A DNA stretch of 8,432 nt from assembly GCA_946641795.1 (NCBI GenBank), contig CAMPBZ010000046.1:1-8432 (forward strand), read 5' to 3'. This document shows positions 1 through 6,689 of this stretch, piece after piece; position 1 is the first letter of the stretch, and the number at the start of each line of letters is the position of its first letter. A program made the translations under genes and the position numbers. The notes below the pieces were generated by a model. The model saw only the letters and a list, made by a program, of their open reading frames with translations. It ran no database searches and was not told the origin of the DNA. Origin of the DNA: an uncultured Clostridia bacterium. GTDB lineage: Bacteria; Bacillota; Clostridia; Oscillospirales; CAG-272.

Positions 1-1310
1 TGATCGGCATTTTTACAAATCTTCTGAACGGTCAGGATTACAATACCATCTCCGATTTTCCCGCGTTTTGCCAAACCGAGATCGAGTACGCGCAGGAGGG
101 GATGCAAAACGAGACCGATCCGACGATCCGCGCGATCTACCAAAGGGATTTTTACCGTTACAGCCTGCTTTTGGAATGCGTAGAAGGCTCCGATGACTGG
201 CGCTACGTGACCGATGTTACGGCGCGGTATGCCGAGGCCAAAACGGCGGGCGACGACACGCTTGCCGCGCGCCTGGAACGGCTTATCCGCGGGAATGATT
301 ACCTCGGCTACTACCGCTACCTGATGGAAGAAAACGAGACCCTGTACGCCGCGAGCCCGGCTTTTGCCGAGGCGGCGAACGCCGGCTACCGCTTCTGCGT
401 TGAAAACAACGTCAACCCGGACGGCAAGGATTGGCGCTACGGCGTTGCAATGGAAATGAGCAGCGCGCTTTTGGAACTGCGCCGGGTGGAGGCTTACGCC
501 GAATACAACCCCGAGCTGGTGCGCGAAACGCTGGAAACGGCAAAAGATCGCTACGCTTTGCTCAAATACCGGCTGGAAAACAACATTCGCGTCAATCCGG
601 GCGACTCCTTCCAGCTGATGAATACGCTGATGAACCTCGGCACCGCCGGCGAGAGCAGCCGGCTTTGGGATACGCTGAACACCACCGTTTCCATCACCTC
701 CGTGGTGCTGATTTTCAGCGTCATCCTGGCGGCGGGTATGGTGGCAAGCGAGTTTGGCAAGGGGACCATCAAGTTTTTACTCATTACGCCGGCCGCCCGC
801 TGGAAGATCCTGCTTTCCAAATACTGCTCGCTCCTGCTCCACACGGGGCTGTTCTTCCTTGTTTTGCTGGTGAGCAATATTCTGTTCGGCATTCTGTTCT
901 GCGGCGGCGGGGATTTCTTCCTGCCCATCCTTACGGCCGCGGGCGGCGAGATCAAGCGCTCCTCTCCCATCCTGCTCCTTTTGGGCAGCTACCTGTTGGA
1001 ACTGGTGGGCATTCTGGTCATGTCAACCCTCGCGTTTATGATCTCCTCGTTGTTCCGCAACGCCGGCGCGGCGGTGGGCATCAGCCTGCTCATTATGTAC
1101 GGCGGCAACACCGTCAACTCCATTCTTGCGCTGGTGGGCGCCGATTGGGGAAGATACCTGATTTTTGCAAACATCAACCTCTCCCAGATTTTGCGCGGGG
1201 TTTCGGTGTTCCCGCGGCAGAATATCGGAACGGCGATCGTGGTGCTGGTATTGCACATGGTCGTGTTCCTGTGGACGGCGTTTGACGCCTTTGACCGCAA
1301 AGAAGTATAA
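1..1310 (+). CDS. ABC-2 type transporter permease, 5' end missing
   Basis: This is a membrane permease subunit of an ABC transporter, expected to pair with an ATPase encoded outside the window. The reading frame is open from position 3 with no stop, so the gene begins upstream; the ATG at 102 is internal and has no ribosome binding site. Numbering from that Met, residues 1-195 are soluble, charged and aromatic-rich, probably an extracytoplasmic domain between TM1 (off the edge) and TM2. Hydrophobic segments follow near 196-217, 242-267, 289-317, 322-346 and 375-395. This fits the six-helix ABC-2 layout with one large loop. Residues 217-240 contain the cytoplasmic stretch EFGKGTIKFLLITPAARWK, which matches the GTIK-x-LL-x-x-P-x-x-R pattern common after TM2 in ABC-2 permeases. 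The protein ends with a charged tail (DAFDRKEV) and TAA at 1308-1310. The substrate cannot be told; drug, peptide or lipid export are all possible. The family call is firm. Confidence 0.85.
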   Translation, partial: IGIFTNLLNGQDYNTISDFPAFCQTEIEYAQEGMQNETDPTIRAIYQRDFYRYSLLLECVEGSDDWRYVTDVTARYAEAKTAGDDTLAARLERLIRGNDYLGYYRYLMEENETLYAASPAFAEAANAGYRFCVENNVNPDGKDWRYGVAMEMSSALLELRRVEAYAEYNPELVRETLETAKDRYALLKYRLENNIRVNPGDSFQLMNTLMNLGTAGESSRLWDTLNTTVSITSVVLIFSVILAAGMVASEFGKGTIKFLLITPAARWKILLSKYCSLLLHTGLFFLVLLVSNILFGILFCGGGDFFLPILTAAGGEIKRSSPILLLLGSYLLELVGILVMSTLAFMISSLFRNAGAAVGISLLIMYGGNTVNSILALVGADWGRYLIFANINLSQILRGVSVFPRQNIGTAIVVLVLHMVVFLWTAFDAFDRKEV

Positions 1311-1319
1311 CCGCCTTTC

Positions 1320-1349
1320 GGGCGCGCCGGTTCCGGCGCGCCCTTTTTT
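1320..1349 (+). terminator. Intrinsic terminator of the ABC permease unit
   Basis: A perfect 9-bp GC stem, GGGCGCGCC (1320-1328) with GGCGCGCCC (1335-1343), encloses the loop GGTTCC and is followed by six T (1344-1349). It starts 10 bases after the permease stop, which is the textbook arrangement for Rho-independent termination. Confidence 0.93.
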
Positions 1350-1355
1350 GCGCAC

Positions 1356-1372
1356 CCGGCCGGCCGGTTTTT
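1356..1372 (+). terminator. Weak second hairpin with T-tract
   Basis: CCGGCCGGCCGG (1356-1367) is self-complementary and can form a short CCGG/CCGG stem, followed directly by TTTTT (1368-1372). The 4-bp stem is marginal, so this may only back up the terminator just upstream. Low confidence as an independent terminator. Confidence 0.35.
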
Positions 1373-1381
1373 CATACACTG

Positions 1382-1409
1382 AAACAGAGGGGGCTCCCCC
1401 TCTGTTTTT
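1382..1409 (+). terminator. Symmetric hairpin terminator, possibly bidirectional or an attenuator
   Basis: CAGAGGGGG (1385-1393) and CCCCCTCTG (1396-1404) are perfect reverse complements separated by only CT, so the innermost pairs must open to make a loop. AAA precedes and TTTTT follows, so the element has a terminator shape on both strands. It lies 46 bases before the DUF3343 start codon. No - strand gene is supported nearby, so it either backs up the first terminator or sits in the leader of the next unit as an attenuator. Confidence 0.7.
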
Positions 1410-1437
1410 CTGATGGAAGGAAAAACAAAAACAAGGG

Positions 1438-1444
1438 AAGGAGG
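1438..1444 (+). promoter_or_regulatory. Ribosome binding site fixing the DUF3343 start
   Basis: AAGGAGG lies 10 bases before the ATG at 1455. The in-frame ATG at 1413 has no such site and sits directly after the hairpin T-tract, so 1455 is the better start. Confidence 0.85.
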
Positions 1445-1454
1445 CGTTGAAACA

Positions 1455-1694
1455 ATGCCCAATCCAACAAACGGCGGCACCTGCCTCTTGCCCGTTGGCA
1501 CCGTTACCCGGGCAATGCACGCCAAGGAGGTGCTTGCGCACGGTGGCATTGCGGCCATAGTCGTGCGCAACGACCCCGCGGCCACCGGCTCCGGCTGTGC
1601 CTATGCCGTTTCCTACGCCTGCGGGCGGGAGCGCGAAGTGCGGCGGCTGTTGCGCGCCGCCGGCATCCGCCCGTACGGGGGCAAAAGAATATGA
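1455..1694 (+). CDS. DUF3343 family protein, putative Se/S carrier-like
   Basis: This is a 79-residue protein of the DUF3343 family (Pfam name: putative Se/S carrier protein-like), small TusA/SirA-like proteins thought to carry sulfur or selenium as a persulfide or selenopersulfide. The visible pattern is the family's: a hydrophobic strand and helix (LLPVGTVTRAMHAKEVLAHGG, split as residues 11-20 and 21-31), then GSGCAYAV with Cys48 as the likely carrier residue, then a C-terminal helix REVRRLLRAAGI (60-71). Other Cys are C10 and C56. The start at 1455 is chosen for its AAGGAGG. The stop TGA (1692-1694) overlaps the next gene's ATG at 1691 as ATGA, so translation is probably coupled to the cysteine desulfurase, its likely sulfur or selenium donor. 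No convincing promoter is visible between the hairpin block and the gene. The carrier role is inferred from family and neighbour. Confidence 0.8.
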   Translation: MPNPTNGGTCLLPVGTVTRAMHAKEVLAHGGIAAIVVRNDPAATGSGCAYAVSYACGREREVRRLLRAAGIRPYGGKRI

Positions 1695-2839
1695 TCTACC
1701 TGGATCACGCGGCAACGAGTTTTCCCAAACCGCCCGAGGTGGTTGCGGGCGTTTGCAACTGTCTGCAATCCTGCGCGGGAAACGCCGGCAGGGGCGGGTA
1801 CCGATCGTCGATACAGGCCGCGGAACTGCTTTACGATTGCCGTGCCGCGGCGGCAAAGCTCTTTGGAGCCGCGTCGCCGGAGCAGGTGATTTTTACCGCC
1901 GGCGCCACCGCGGCCATCAACCAGGCCGTGCGGGGCAGTCTCCGGCCGGGCGACCACGTGCTGATCTCGGATTTGGAGCACAACGCGGTCTATCGCCCGG
2001 TGTGGAAACTTGCAAAGGAAGGGAAAATCACCTACACGGTTTTTCCCACCTTTGCAAACGACCCTTCCGCCACCGCCGAAAAGATCCTGCAAGGCATTGC
2101 CGAGCGCATTCGCCCCAACACCAAACTGCTGGTTTGCACCCACGCTTCCAATGTTTGCTCGGCGGTGCTTCCGGTGGCAAAAATCGGGGCGCTTTGCCGG
2201 CGCTACGGCATCCGCTTTGTTGTGGACGCGGCGCAGTCGGCGGGGCATTTGCCGGTCGATCTCGGCGCGCTTTCGGCAAACGCGGTCTGCATTCCCGGCC
2301 ACAAAGGGCTTTGCGGCCCGCAGGGGGTGGGACTGCTGATTTTGGAGCAGAATACCGTTTTGGAGCCGCTGTTGCAAGGGGGAAGCGGGGTCGGCTCGCT
2401 GGATCCCGAAATGCCGGGCGACCCGCCCGAACGCTACGAGGCGGGAACACTGCCGTTGCCCGCCATTGCCGGCTTGCACCAGGCGCTCAAACTGGCGGAA
2501 AAGCGCTCTTTCGCCGCCGTCCGCCTGCGCGAAAAACGGCTTTGGGAGGCGCTTGCGGGCGATCTGCGAGCCATTCCCGGTGTTTCCGTTGCGGCGCCGC
2601 AGTTTTCGGGCGCGGTGCTCTCCTTTTGGTCGGATCGCATCGGTTCCGAGCCGCTTGCCGCGGCGCTGGATGAACGCGGATTTTGCGTGCGTGCCGGGTT
2701 TCATTGCGCGGCGCTGGCCCACAAAACGCTGGGAACGCCCCGGGGCGGCGCCGTGCGCGTCAGCTTTGGGGAAGGGAGCCGGCGGGAGGACGTGCGCCTG
2801 TTTGCAAACGCCCTGCGGGAGATCCTTTTGGAGCTTTGA
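1691..2839 (+). CDS. Cysteine desulfurase-like PLP enzyme (class V aminotransferase fold)
   Basis: This 382-residue cytoplasmic enzyme is expected to remove sulfur (or selenium) from cysteine (or selenocysteine), leaving alanine and a Cys-bound persulfide. Landmarks: the N-terminal YLDHAATSFPKP (3-14); GAT (71-73) for PLP phosphate binding; His97 in LEHNA; DAAQSAGH with Asp179 and Gln182 for the PLP ring; IPGHKG with Lys205 as the Schiff-base lysine; YEAGT (249-253); and RAGFHCA with Cys339 as the persulfide-forming Cys. The R-x-G-x-H-C active-site loop is SufS-like (type II) rather than IscS-like, and the whole resembles the subfamily typified by Enterococcus EF2568 (TIGR01977), often found beside DUF3343 and selenium genes. 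It begins inside the upstream DUF3343 stop (ATGA) with only a weak G-rich site before it, so coupling probably drives initiation. All catalytic residues are present. Physiological acceptor and substrate preference (S or Se) are unknown. Confidence 0.9.
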   Translation: MIYLDHAATSFPKPPEVVAGVCNCLQSCAGNAGRGGYRSSIQAAELLYDCRAAAAKLFGAASPEQVIFTAGATAAINQAVRGSLRPGDHVLISDLEHNAVYRPVWKLAKEGKITYTVFPTFANDPSATAEKILQGIAERIRPNTKLLVCTHASNVCSAVLPVAKIGALCRRYGIRFVVDAAQSAGHLPVDLGALSANAVCIPGHKGLCGPQGVGLLILEQNTVLEPLLQGGSGVGSLDPEMPGDPPERYEAGTLPLPAIAGLHQALKLAEKRSFAAVRLREKRLWEALAGDLRAIPGVSVAAPQFSGAVLSFWSDRIGSEPLAAALDERGFCVRAGFHCAALAHKTLGTPRGGAVRVSFGEGSRREDVRLFANALREILLEL

Positions 2840-2855
2840 TCCCTCCGGGCTTTCG

Positions 2856-2883
2856 GGTTGCCGCTTTTGCGGCAACCTTTTTT
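2856..2883 (+). terminator. Intrinsic terminator of the desulfurase unit
   Basis: GGTTGCCGC (2856-2864) pairs perfectly with GCGGCAACC (2869-2877) around a TTTT loop, followed by six T (2878-2883). It begins 17 bases after the desulfurase stop. A second copy of GTTGCCGC lies immediately after the T-tract (2884-2891). Confidence 0.93.
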
Positions 2884-2916
2884 GTTGCCGCGGCGCAAAA
2901 ACTTTCGGATTTTCAG

Positions 2917-2966
2917 GCAAAAATTTGCAAAAATCTCTTTACTTTTTTATAGGATTATGTTAGAAT
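2917..2966 (+). promoter_or_regulatory. nifJ promoter with extended -10 and upstream A-tracts
   Basis: The -35 box is TTTACT (2938-2943), then a 17-base spacer, then -10 TAGAAT (2961-2966) preceded by TGT, giving an extended -10 (TGn). Transcription should start near 2973. Immediately upstream, GCAAAAAT occurs at 2917-2924 and 2927-2934, placing A-tracts at about -54 and -44, where a UP element contacts the RNA polymerase alpha subunits. This predicts a strong housekeeping promoter, as expected for a central catabolic enzyme. Confidence 0.8.
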
Positions 2967-2975
2967 GTAAACTGA

Positions 2976-2992
2976 TGACATATGGTCTGTCA
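2976..2992 (+). promoter_or_regulatory. Inverted repeat at the nifJ transcript start
   Basis: TGACA (2976-2980) and TGTCA (2988-2992) form a perfect 5-bp inverted repeat with a 7-base centre, just downstream of the predicted start site. It could be an operator or a small 5' mRNA hairpin. The arms are short and I recognise no known regulator motif, so this is tentative. Confidence 0.3.
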
Positions 2993-3021
2993 GAACAAGG
3001 ACAATTTCAAACAAAAAAAAC

Positions 3022-3027
3022 AGGAGG
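3022..3027 (+). promoter_or_regulatory. Ribosome binding site fixing the nifJ start
   Basis: AGGAGG lies 11 bases before ATG 3039. The in-frame ATG at 2982 is only about 9 bases after the predicted transcription start and has no ribosome binding site, so 3039 is the start. Confidence 0.9.
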
Positions 3028-3038
3028 TTCTATCAGTT

Positions 3039-6000
3039 ATGGCAATTCAAAGAAAGAAACTGTCTATGGACGGTAACACCGCCGCGGCGCACGTTTCCTA
3101 TGCGTTCACGGAAGTTGCCGCCATCTACCCGATCACGCCTTCTTCCCCGATGGCGGAGGTCACCGACACCTGGTCGGCAACCGACAAAAACATCTTCGGC
3201 GAGCCGGCAAGAAACATTTTCGGTGAACGGGTCAAGGTGATGGAAATGCAATCCGAGGCAGGCGCCGCAGGTGCCGTTCACGGCTCTCTCGCCGCCGGTG
3301 CGCTCACCACTACCTACACCGCTTCCCAGGGTCTTCTTCTGATGATCCCGAATATGTACAAAATCGCCGGCGAGCTGCTCCCCTGCGTCATTCACGTTTC
3401 GGCGCGCTGCGTAGCTTCCCACGCGCTCAACATTTTCGGTGACCACTCCGACGTTTACGCCTGCCGCCAGACCGGATTTGCAATGATGGCCGAGACCAAC
3501 CAGCAGGAAATTATGGACCTGGGCGCCGTTGCGCACCTGGCTTCCATTAAGGGTCGCGTTCCGTTCCTCAACTTCTTCGACGGTTTCCGCACCTCGCACG
3601 AAATCCAGAAAATCGAAGTTTGGGACTACAAGGATCTTGCCGAAATGGTGGATCTGGACGCGGTTGCGGCTTTCCGCAAGCACGCATTGAGCCCGGAGCA
3701 TCCCGCTCTGCGTGGCTCTGCCGAGAACGGTGACATCTTCTTCCAGCACAGAGAGGCCTGCAACAAGTACTACCAGGCGCTCCCCGGCATTGTGGAAGAG
3801 TACATGGGCAAAGTCAACGCCAAACTGGGTACCGATTATAAGCTCTTCAACTACTACGGCGCGCCCGATGCTGAAAAGGTGATTGTTGCAATGGGTTCGG
3901 TTTGCGACGTTGCCGAAGAGGTCATCGACTATATGCTCGCCGCCGGCGAGAAGGTCGGCCTTGTCAAGGTTCGCCTGTACCGCCCGTTCGTTGCCGAGAA
4001 ACTGGCCGAGGCCATTCCCGCAACCGTAAAGAAGATCGCGGTTCTTGACCGCACCAAAGAGCCCGGCGCGCTGGGCGACCCGCTCTATCTGGACGTTGTT
4101 GCCGCGCTGGCACAAACCGGCAGAAAGATGGACGTTGTTGTCGGCGGCCGCTACGGCCTCGGCTCCAAGGATACCACTCCGGCCTCCATTTTTGCCGTTT
4201 ACGAGAACCTGGACGCCAAGAAGCCGAAGAACAGCTTTACCATCGGCATCAAGGACGATGTTACCGGCCTCTCGCTGGATGAAAAGCCCGCGCCCGTAAC
4301 CGCGGCGGCAGGCACCATTTCCTGCAAGTTCTGGGGTCTGGGCGGCGACGGCACCGTTGGCGCCAACAAGAACTCCATCAAGATCATCGGCGACCATACC
4401 GATAAGTTCATTCAGGCTTATTTCCAGTACGACTCCAAAAAGACCGGCGGTATCACCATTTCGCACCTGCGCTTCGGCGATAAGCCCATCAAGAGCCCCT
4501 ACTACATCAACAAGGCAAACTTTGTTGCCTGCCATAACCAGGCCTACCTGACCAAATACGATATGGTTTCGGACATTGTTCCCGGCGGCACCTTCCTGTT
4601 GGACTGCCAGTGGAAGCCCGAAGAGCTGGACGAGCACCTGCCCAACTCGGTCAAGTCCTACCTTGCAAACAACAACATCAACTTCTACACCATCAACGCA
4701 ACCTCCATTGCCATCAACCTCGGCAACGCAAAGGTGAAAAACACCGTTCTGCAATCGGCATTCTTTGCGCTGGCAAAGATCCTGCCCGCCGAAGAGGCCA
4801 TCGAGTATATGAAGAAGATGGCATACAAGTCCTACATCAAGAAGGGTCAGGCGATCGTTGACCTCAACTACGCCGCCATTGACGCAGGCAAGGATACCTT
4901 TGTGAAGATCGACGTTCCCGCCGCCTGGAAGACCGCCGGCAAGGACGCGCCCAAAGCCGAAGTGACCGGCCCGCGCGCCGACCTGGTCGAGTTCGTCAAC
5001 AAGGTTGTGGAACCGGTGGACGCTATGGCGGGCGACAGCCTTCCCGTTTCGGCGTTTGAAAAGTATGTGGACGGCCAGTTCCCGCAGGGTTCCGCCGCCT
5101 ACGAGAAACGCGGCGTTGCCGTGTTTGTGCCCACCTGGCACCCCGAAAACTGCATTCAGTGCAACAACTGCGCTTTCGTCTGCCCGCACGCGGCCATTCG
5201 TCCGTTTGCCATGACCGAAGAGGAAGCCGCAAAGGCACCGGCAGTTACCAAGTTTACCGAAAAGCCGGTCATTAAGACCACTTACAAGTTCACAATGGCC
5301 ATCAGCCCGCTGGACTGCATGGGATGCACGCTTTGCGTTAAAGCCTGCCCGGTTTCCAACAAGGCCATTGAGAACGCACAAAAGACGGTTGCCGCCGAGC
5401 AGCCCGATCTCGACCCGAAGGCAGCCGCAAAAGCCGCCGCAAAACTGGCCGCTCCCAAGCTCGCCATCGAGATGGTGCCGCAGGCAAACGAGTCCGCACA
5501 GCAGGCCGCGTTTGACTACGCCGTAGCCAACGTTTCCGAAAAGCCCGAACTCATCAACGCAACGGTCAAGGGCAGCCAGTTCAAACAGCCGCTGTTGGAG
5601 TTCTCCGGCTCCTGCGCAGGCTGCGCCGAAACTTCCTACGCCCGCATCGTCACCCAGCTGTTCGGCGAGCGGATGTACATTTCCAACGCCACCGGTTGCT
5701 CCTCCATTTGGGGCGGCTCGGCTCCCGCAACCCCCTACACGGTCAACCGCGAATCGGGCAAGGGCCCGGCTTGGGCAAACTCGCTGTTCGAGGATAACGC
5801 CGAGCACGGTTTGGGCATTGCCCTCGGTCAAAAGACGGTTCGCGCAAAGCTCATCGGCTATATCAAGGCGCTGGGCGAAAAGGTTGAGGACGCCGAGAAG
5901 AAGGCGATCATCGACGAATACCTGAACACCGTGGACGACGGCGAGAAGAACGCCGCGGCTACCAAGGCGCTGGTTGCAATGCTGGAAAAATGCGGATGCG

Positions 6001-6689
6001 ACGAGGCCAAGAAGATTTTGGCCGAGAAGGATTACCTTGCCAAGAAGTCCATCTGGATCTTCGGCGGCGACGGTTGGGCATACGACATCGGCTTCGGCGG
6101 TCTTGACCACGTGCTCGCTTCGGGCGAGGATGTCAACGTCTTCGTCTTTGATACCGAGGTGTATTCCAACACCGGCGGACAGGCTTCCAAGGCTTCCAAC
6201 ATCGGTCAGGTGGCGCAGTTTGCCGCCGCCGGCAAGGCCATTGGCAAAAAGAACTTGGCTGAAATTGCAATGTCCTACGGCTACGTTTACGTTGCCCAGG
6301 TCGCTATGGGCGCGGATATGAACCAGCTGCTCAAAGCCCTCAAAGAGGCCGAGGCTTACCACGGCCCGTCCCTCATCATCGGCTATGCGCCCTGCGAAAT
6401 GCACGGGCTCAAAGGCGGTATGCAGAACTGCCAGCTCGAAATGAAGAAGGCGGTTGAGGCCGGCTACTGGCAGATGTTCCGCTACAACCCCACGCTGGAA
6501 AGCAACAAGCTCTCCATCGACTCCAAGGAACCCAGCCGCGATTACGTGGACTTCATCAAGTCCGAGACCCGCTATGCAAGATTGGCACAGTCCTTCCCCG
6601 AACGGGCCGCCGAGCTCTTCGCCAAGGCCGACGCCAATGCAAAGGCAAAATATCAACGTCTGCTCAAAATGGGCAAACTGTACGAATAA
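3039..6689 (+). CDS. nifJ: Pyruvate:ferredoxin (flavodoxin) oxidoreductase, single-chain
   Basis: This cytoplasmic homodimeric enzyme oxidises pyruvate with CoA to acetyl-CoA and CO2 and reduces ferredoxin; it is the central step of anaerobic fermentation. The 1216-residue chain has the full domain order: domain I with YPITPSSPMAE (30-40), Glu73 in SEAGAAG and Arg123 in SARC; domain II and the gamma domain (about 260-640, with GLGGDGTVGANK at 433-444); a ferredoxin-like domain with two 4Fe-4S sets (Cys705/708/711/715 and Cys760/763/766/770); and the thiamine diphosphate domain with GGDGWAYDIGFGG (1009-1021) and NTGGQ (1044-1048). The proximal cluster ligands match those of the Desulfovibrio africanus enzyme: Cys859, Cys862, Cys887 and Cys1119. 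The family is usually about 1170-1200 residues; the excess here is mainly an Ala/Lys-rich stretch after the second ferredoxin cluster (about 772-806). The gene is monocistronic, with its own promoter and terminator. It contains no TTA, CTA or TCA codon, consistent with high expression. No frameshift or missing ligand is seen. Confidence 0.97.
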   Translation: MAIQRKKLSMDGNTAAAHVSYAFTEVAAIYPITPSSPMAEVTDTWSATDKNIFGEPARNIFGERVKVMEMQSEAGAAGAVHGSLAAGALTTTYTASQGLLLMIPNMYKIAGELLPCVIHVSARCVASHALNIFGDHSDVYACRQTGFAMMAETNQQEIMDLGAVAHLASIKGRVPFLNFFDGFRTSHEIQKIEVWDYKDLAEMVDLDAVAAFRKHALSPEHPALRGSAENGDIFFQHREACNKYYQALPGIVEEYMGKVNAKLGTDYKLFNYYGAPDAEKVIVAMGSVCDVAEEVIDYMLAAGEKVGLVKVRLYRPFVAEKLAEAIPATVKKIAVLDRTKEPGALGDPLYLDVVAALAQTGRKMDVVVGGRYGLGSKDTTPASIFAVYENLDAKKPKNSFTIGIKDDVTGLSLDEKPAPVTAAAGTISCKFWGLGGDGTVGANKNSIKIIGDHTDKFIQAYFQYDSKKTGGITISHLRFGDKPIKSPYYINKANFVACHNQAYLTKYDMVSDIVPGGTFLLDCQWKPEELDEHLPNSVKSYLANNNINFYTINATSIAINLGNAKVKNTVLQSAFFALAKILPAEEAIEYMKKMAYKSYIKKGQAIVDLNYAAIDAGKDTFVKIDVPAAWKTAGKDAPKAEVTGPRADLVEFVNKVVEPVDAMAGDSLPVSAFEKYVDGQFPQGSAAYEKRGVAVFVPTWHPENCIQCNNCAFVCPHAAIRPFAMTEEEAAKAPAVTKFTEKPVIKTTYKFTMAISPLDCMGCTLCVKACPVSNKAIENAQKTVAAEQPDLDPKAAAKAAAKLAAPKLAIEMVPQANESAQQAAFDYAVANVSEKPELINATVKGSQFKQPLLEFSGSCAGCAETSYARIVTQLFGERMYISNATGCSSIWGGSAPATPYTVNRESGKGPAWANSLFEDNAEHGLGIALGQKTVRAKLIGYIKALGEKVEDAEKKAIIDEYLNTVDDGEKNAAATKALVAMLEKCGCDEAKKILAEKDYLAKKSIWIFGGDGWAYDIGFGGLDHVLASGEDVNVFVFDTEVYSNTGGQASKASNIGQVAQFAAAGKAIGKKNLAEIAMSYGYVYVAQVAMGADMNQLLKALKEAEAYHGPSLIIGYAPCEMHGLKGGMQNCQLEMKKAVEAGYWQMFRYNPTLESNKLSIDSKEPSRDYVDFIKSETRYARLAQSFPERAAELFAKADANAKAKYQRLLKMGKLYE

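Noticed and set aside
1375..1380. TACACT as a -10 box for the DUF3343 unit
   Set aside because: There is no -35-like sequence at the right distance (GC-rich hairpin there), and the transcript would start inside a terminator-like hairpin.
1413..1454. Earlier in-frame ATG for DUF3343 adding 14 residues
   Set aside because: It has no ribosome binding site and follows the hairpin T-tract at once; the added residues include the translated AAGGAGG site of the true start.
1613..2920. 435-codon open frame on the - strand over the desulfurase
   Set aside because: Same register effect as over nifJ. The + strand protein has all cysteine desulfurase motifs, while the antisense translation is low-complexity and Arg-rich.
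2982..3038. Earlier in-frame ATG for nifJ adding 19 residues
   Set aside because: It is about 9 bases from the predicted transcription start without a ribosome binding site; the extension spans the AGGAGG, and the family N-terminus begins near MAIQRKKLSMDGN.
5005..5238. Small open frames on both strands within nifJ, and similar ones elsewhere inside the genes
   Set aside because: All are out-of-frame shadows of well-supported genes, with Arg/Pro-rich composition and no ribosome binding sites.
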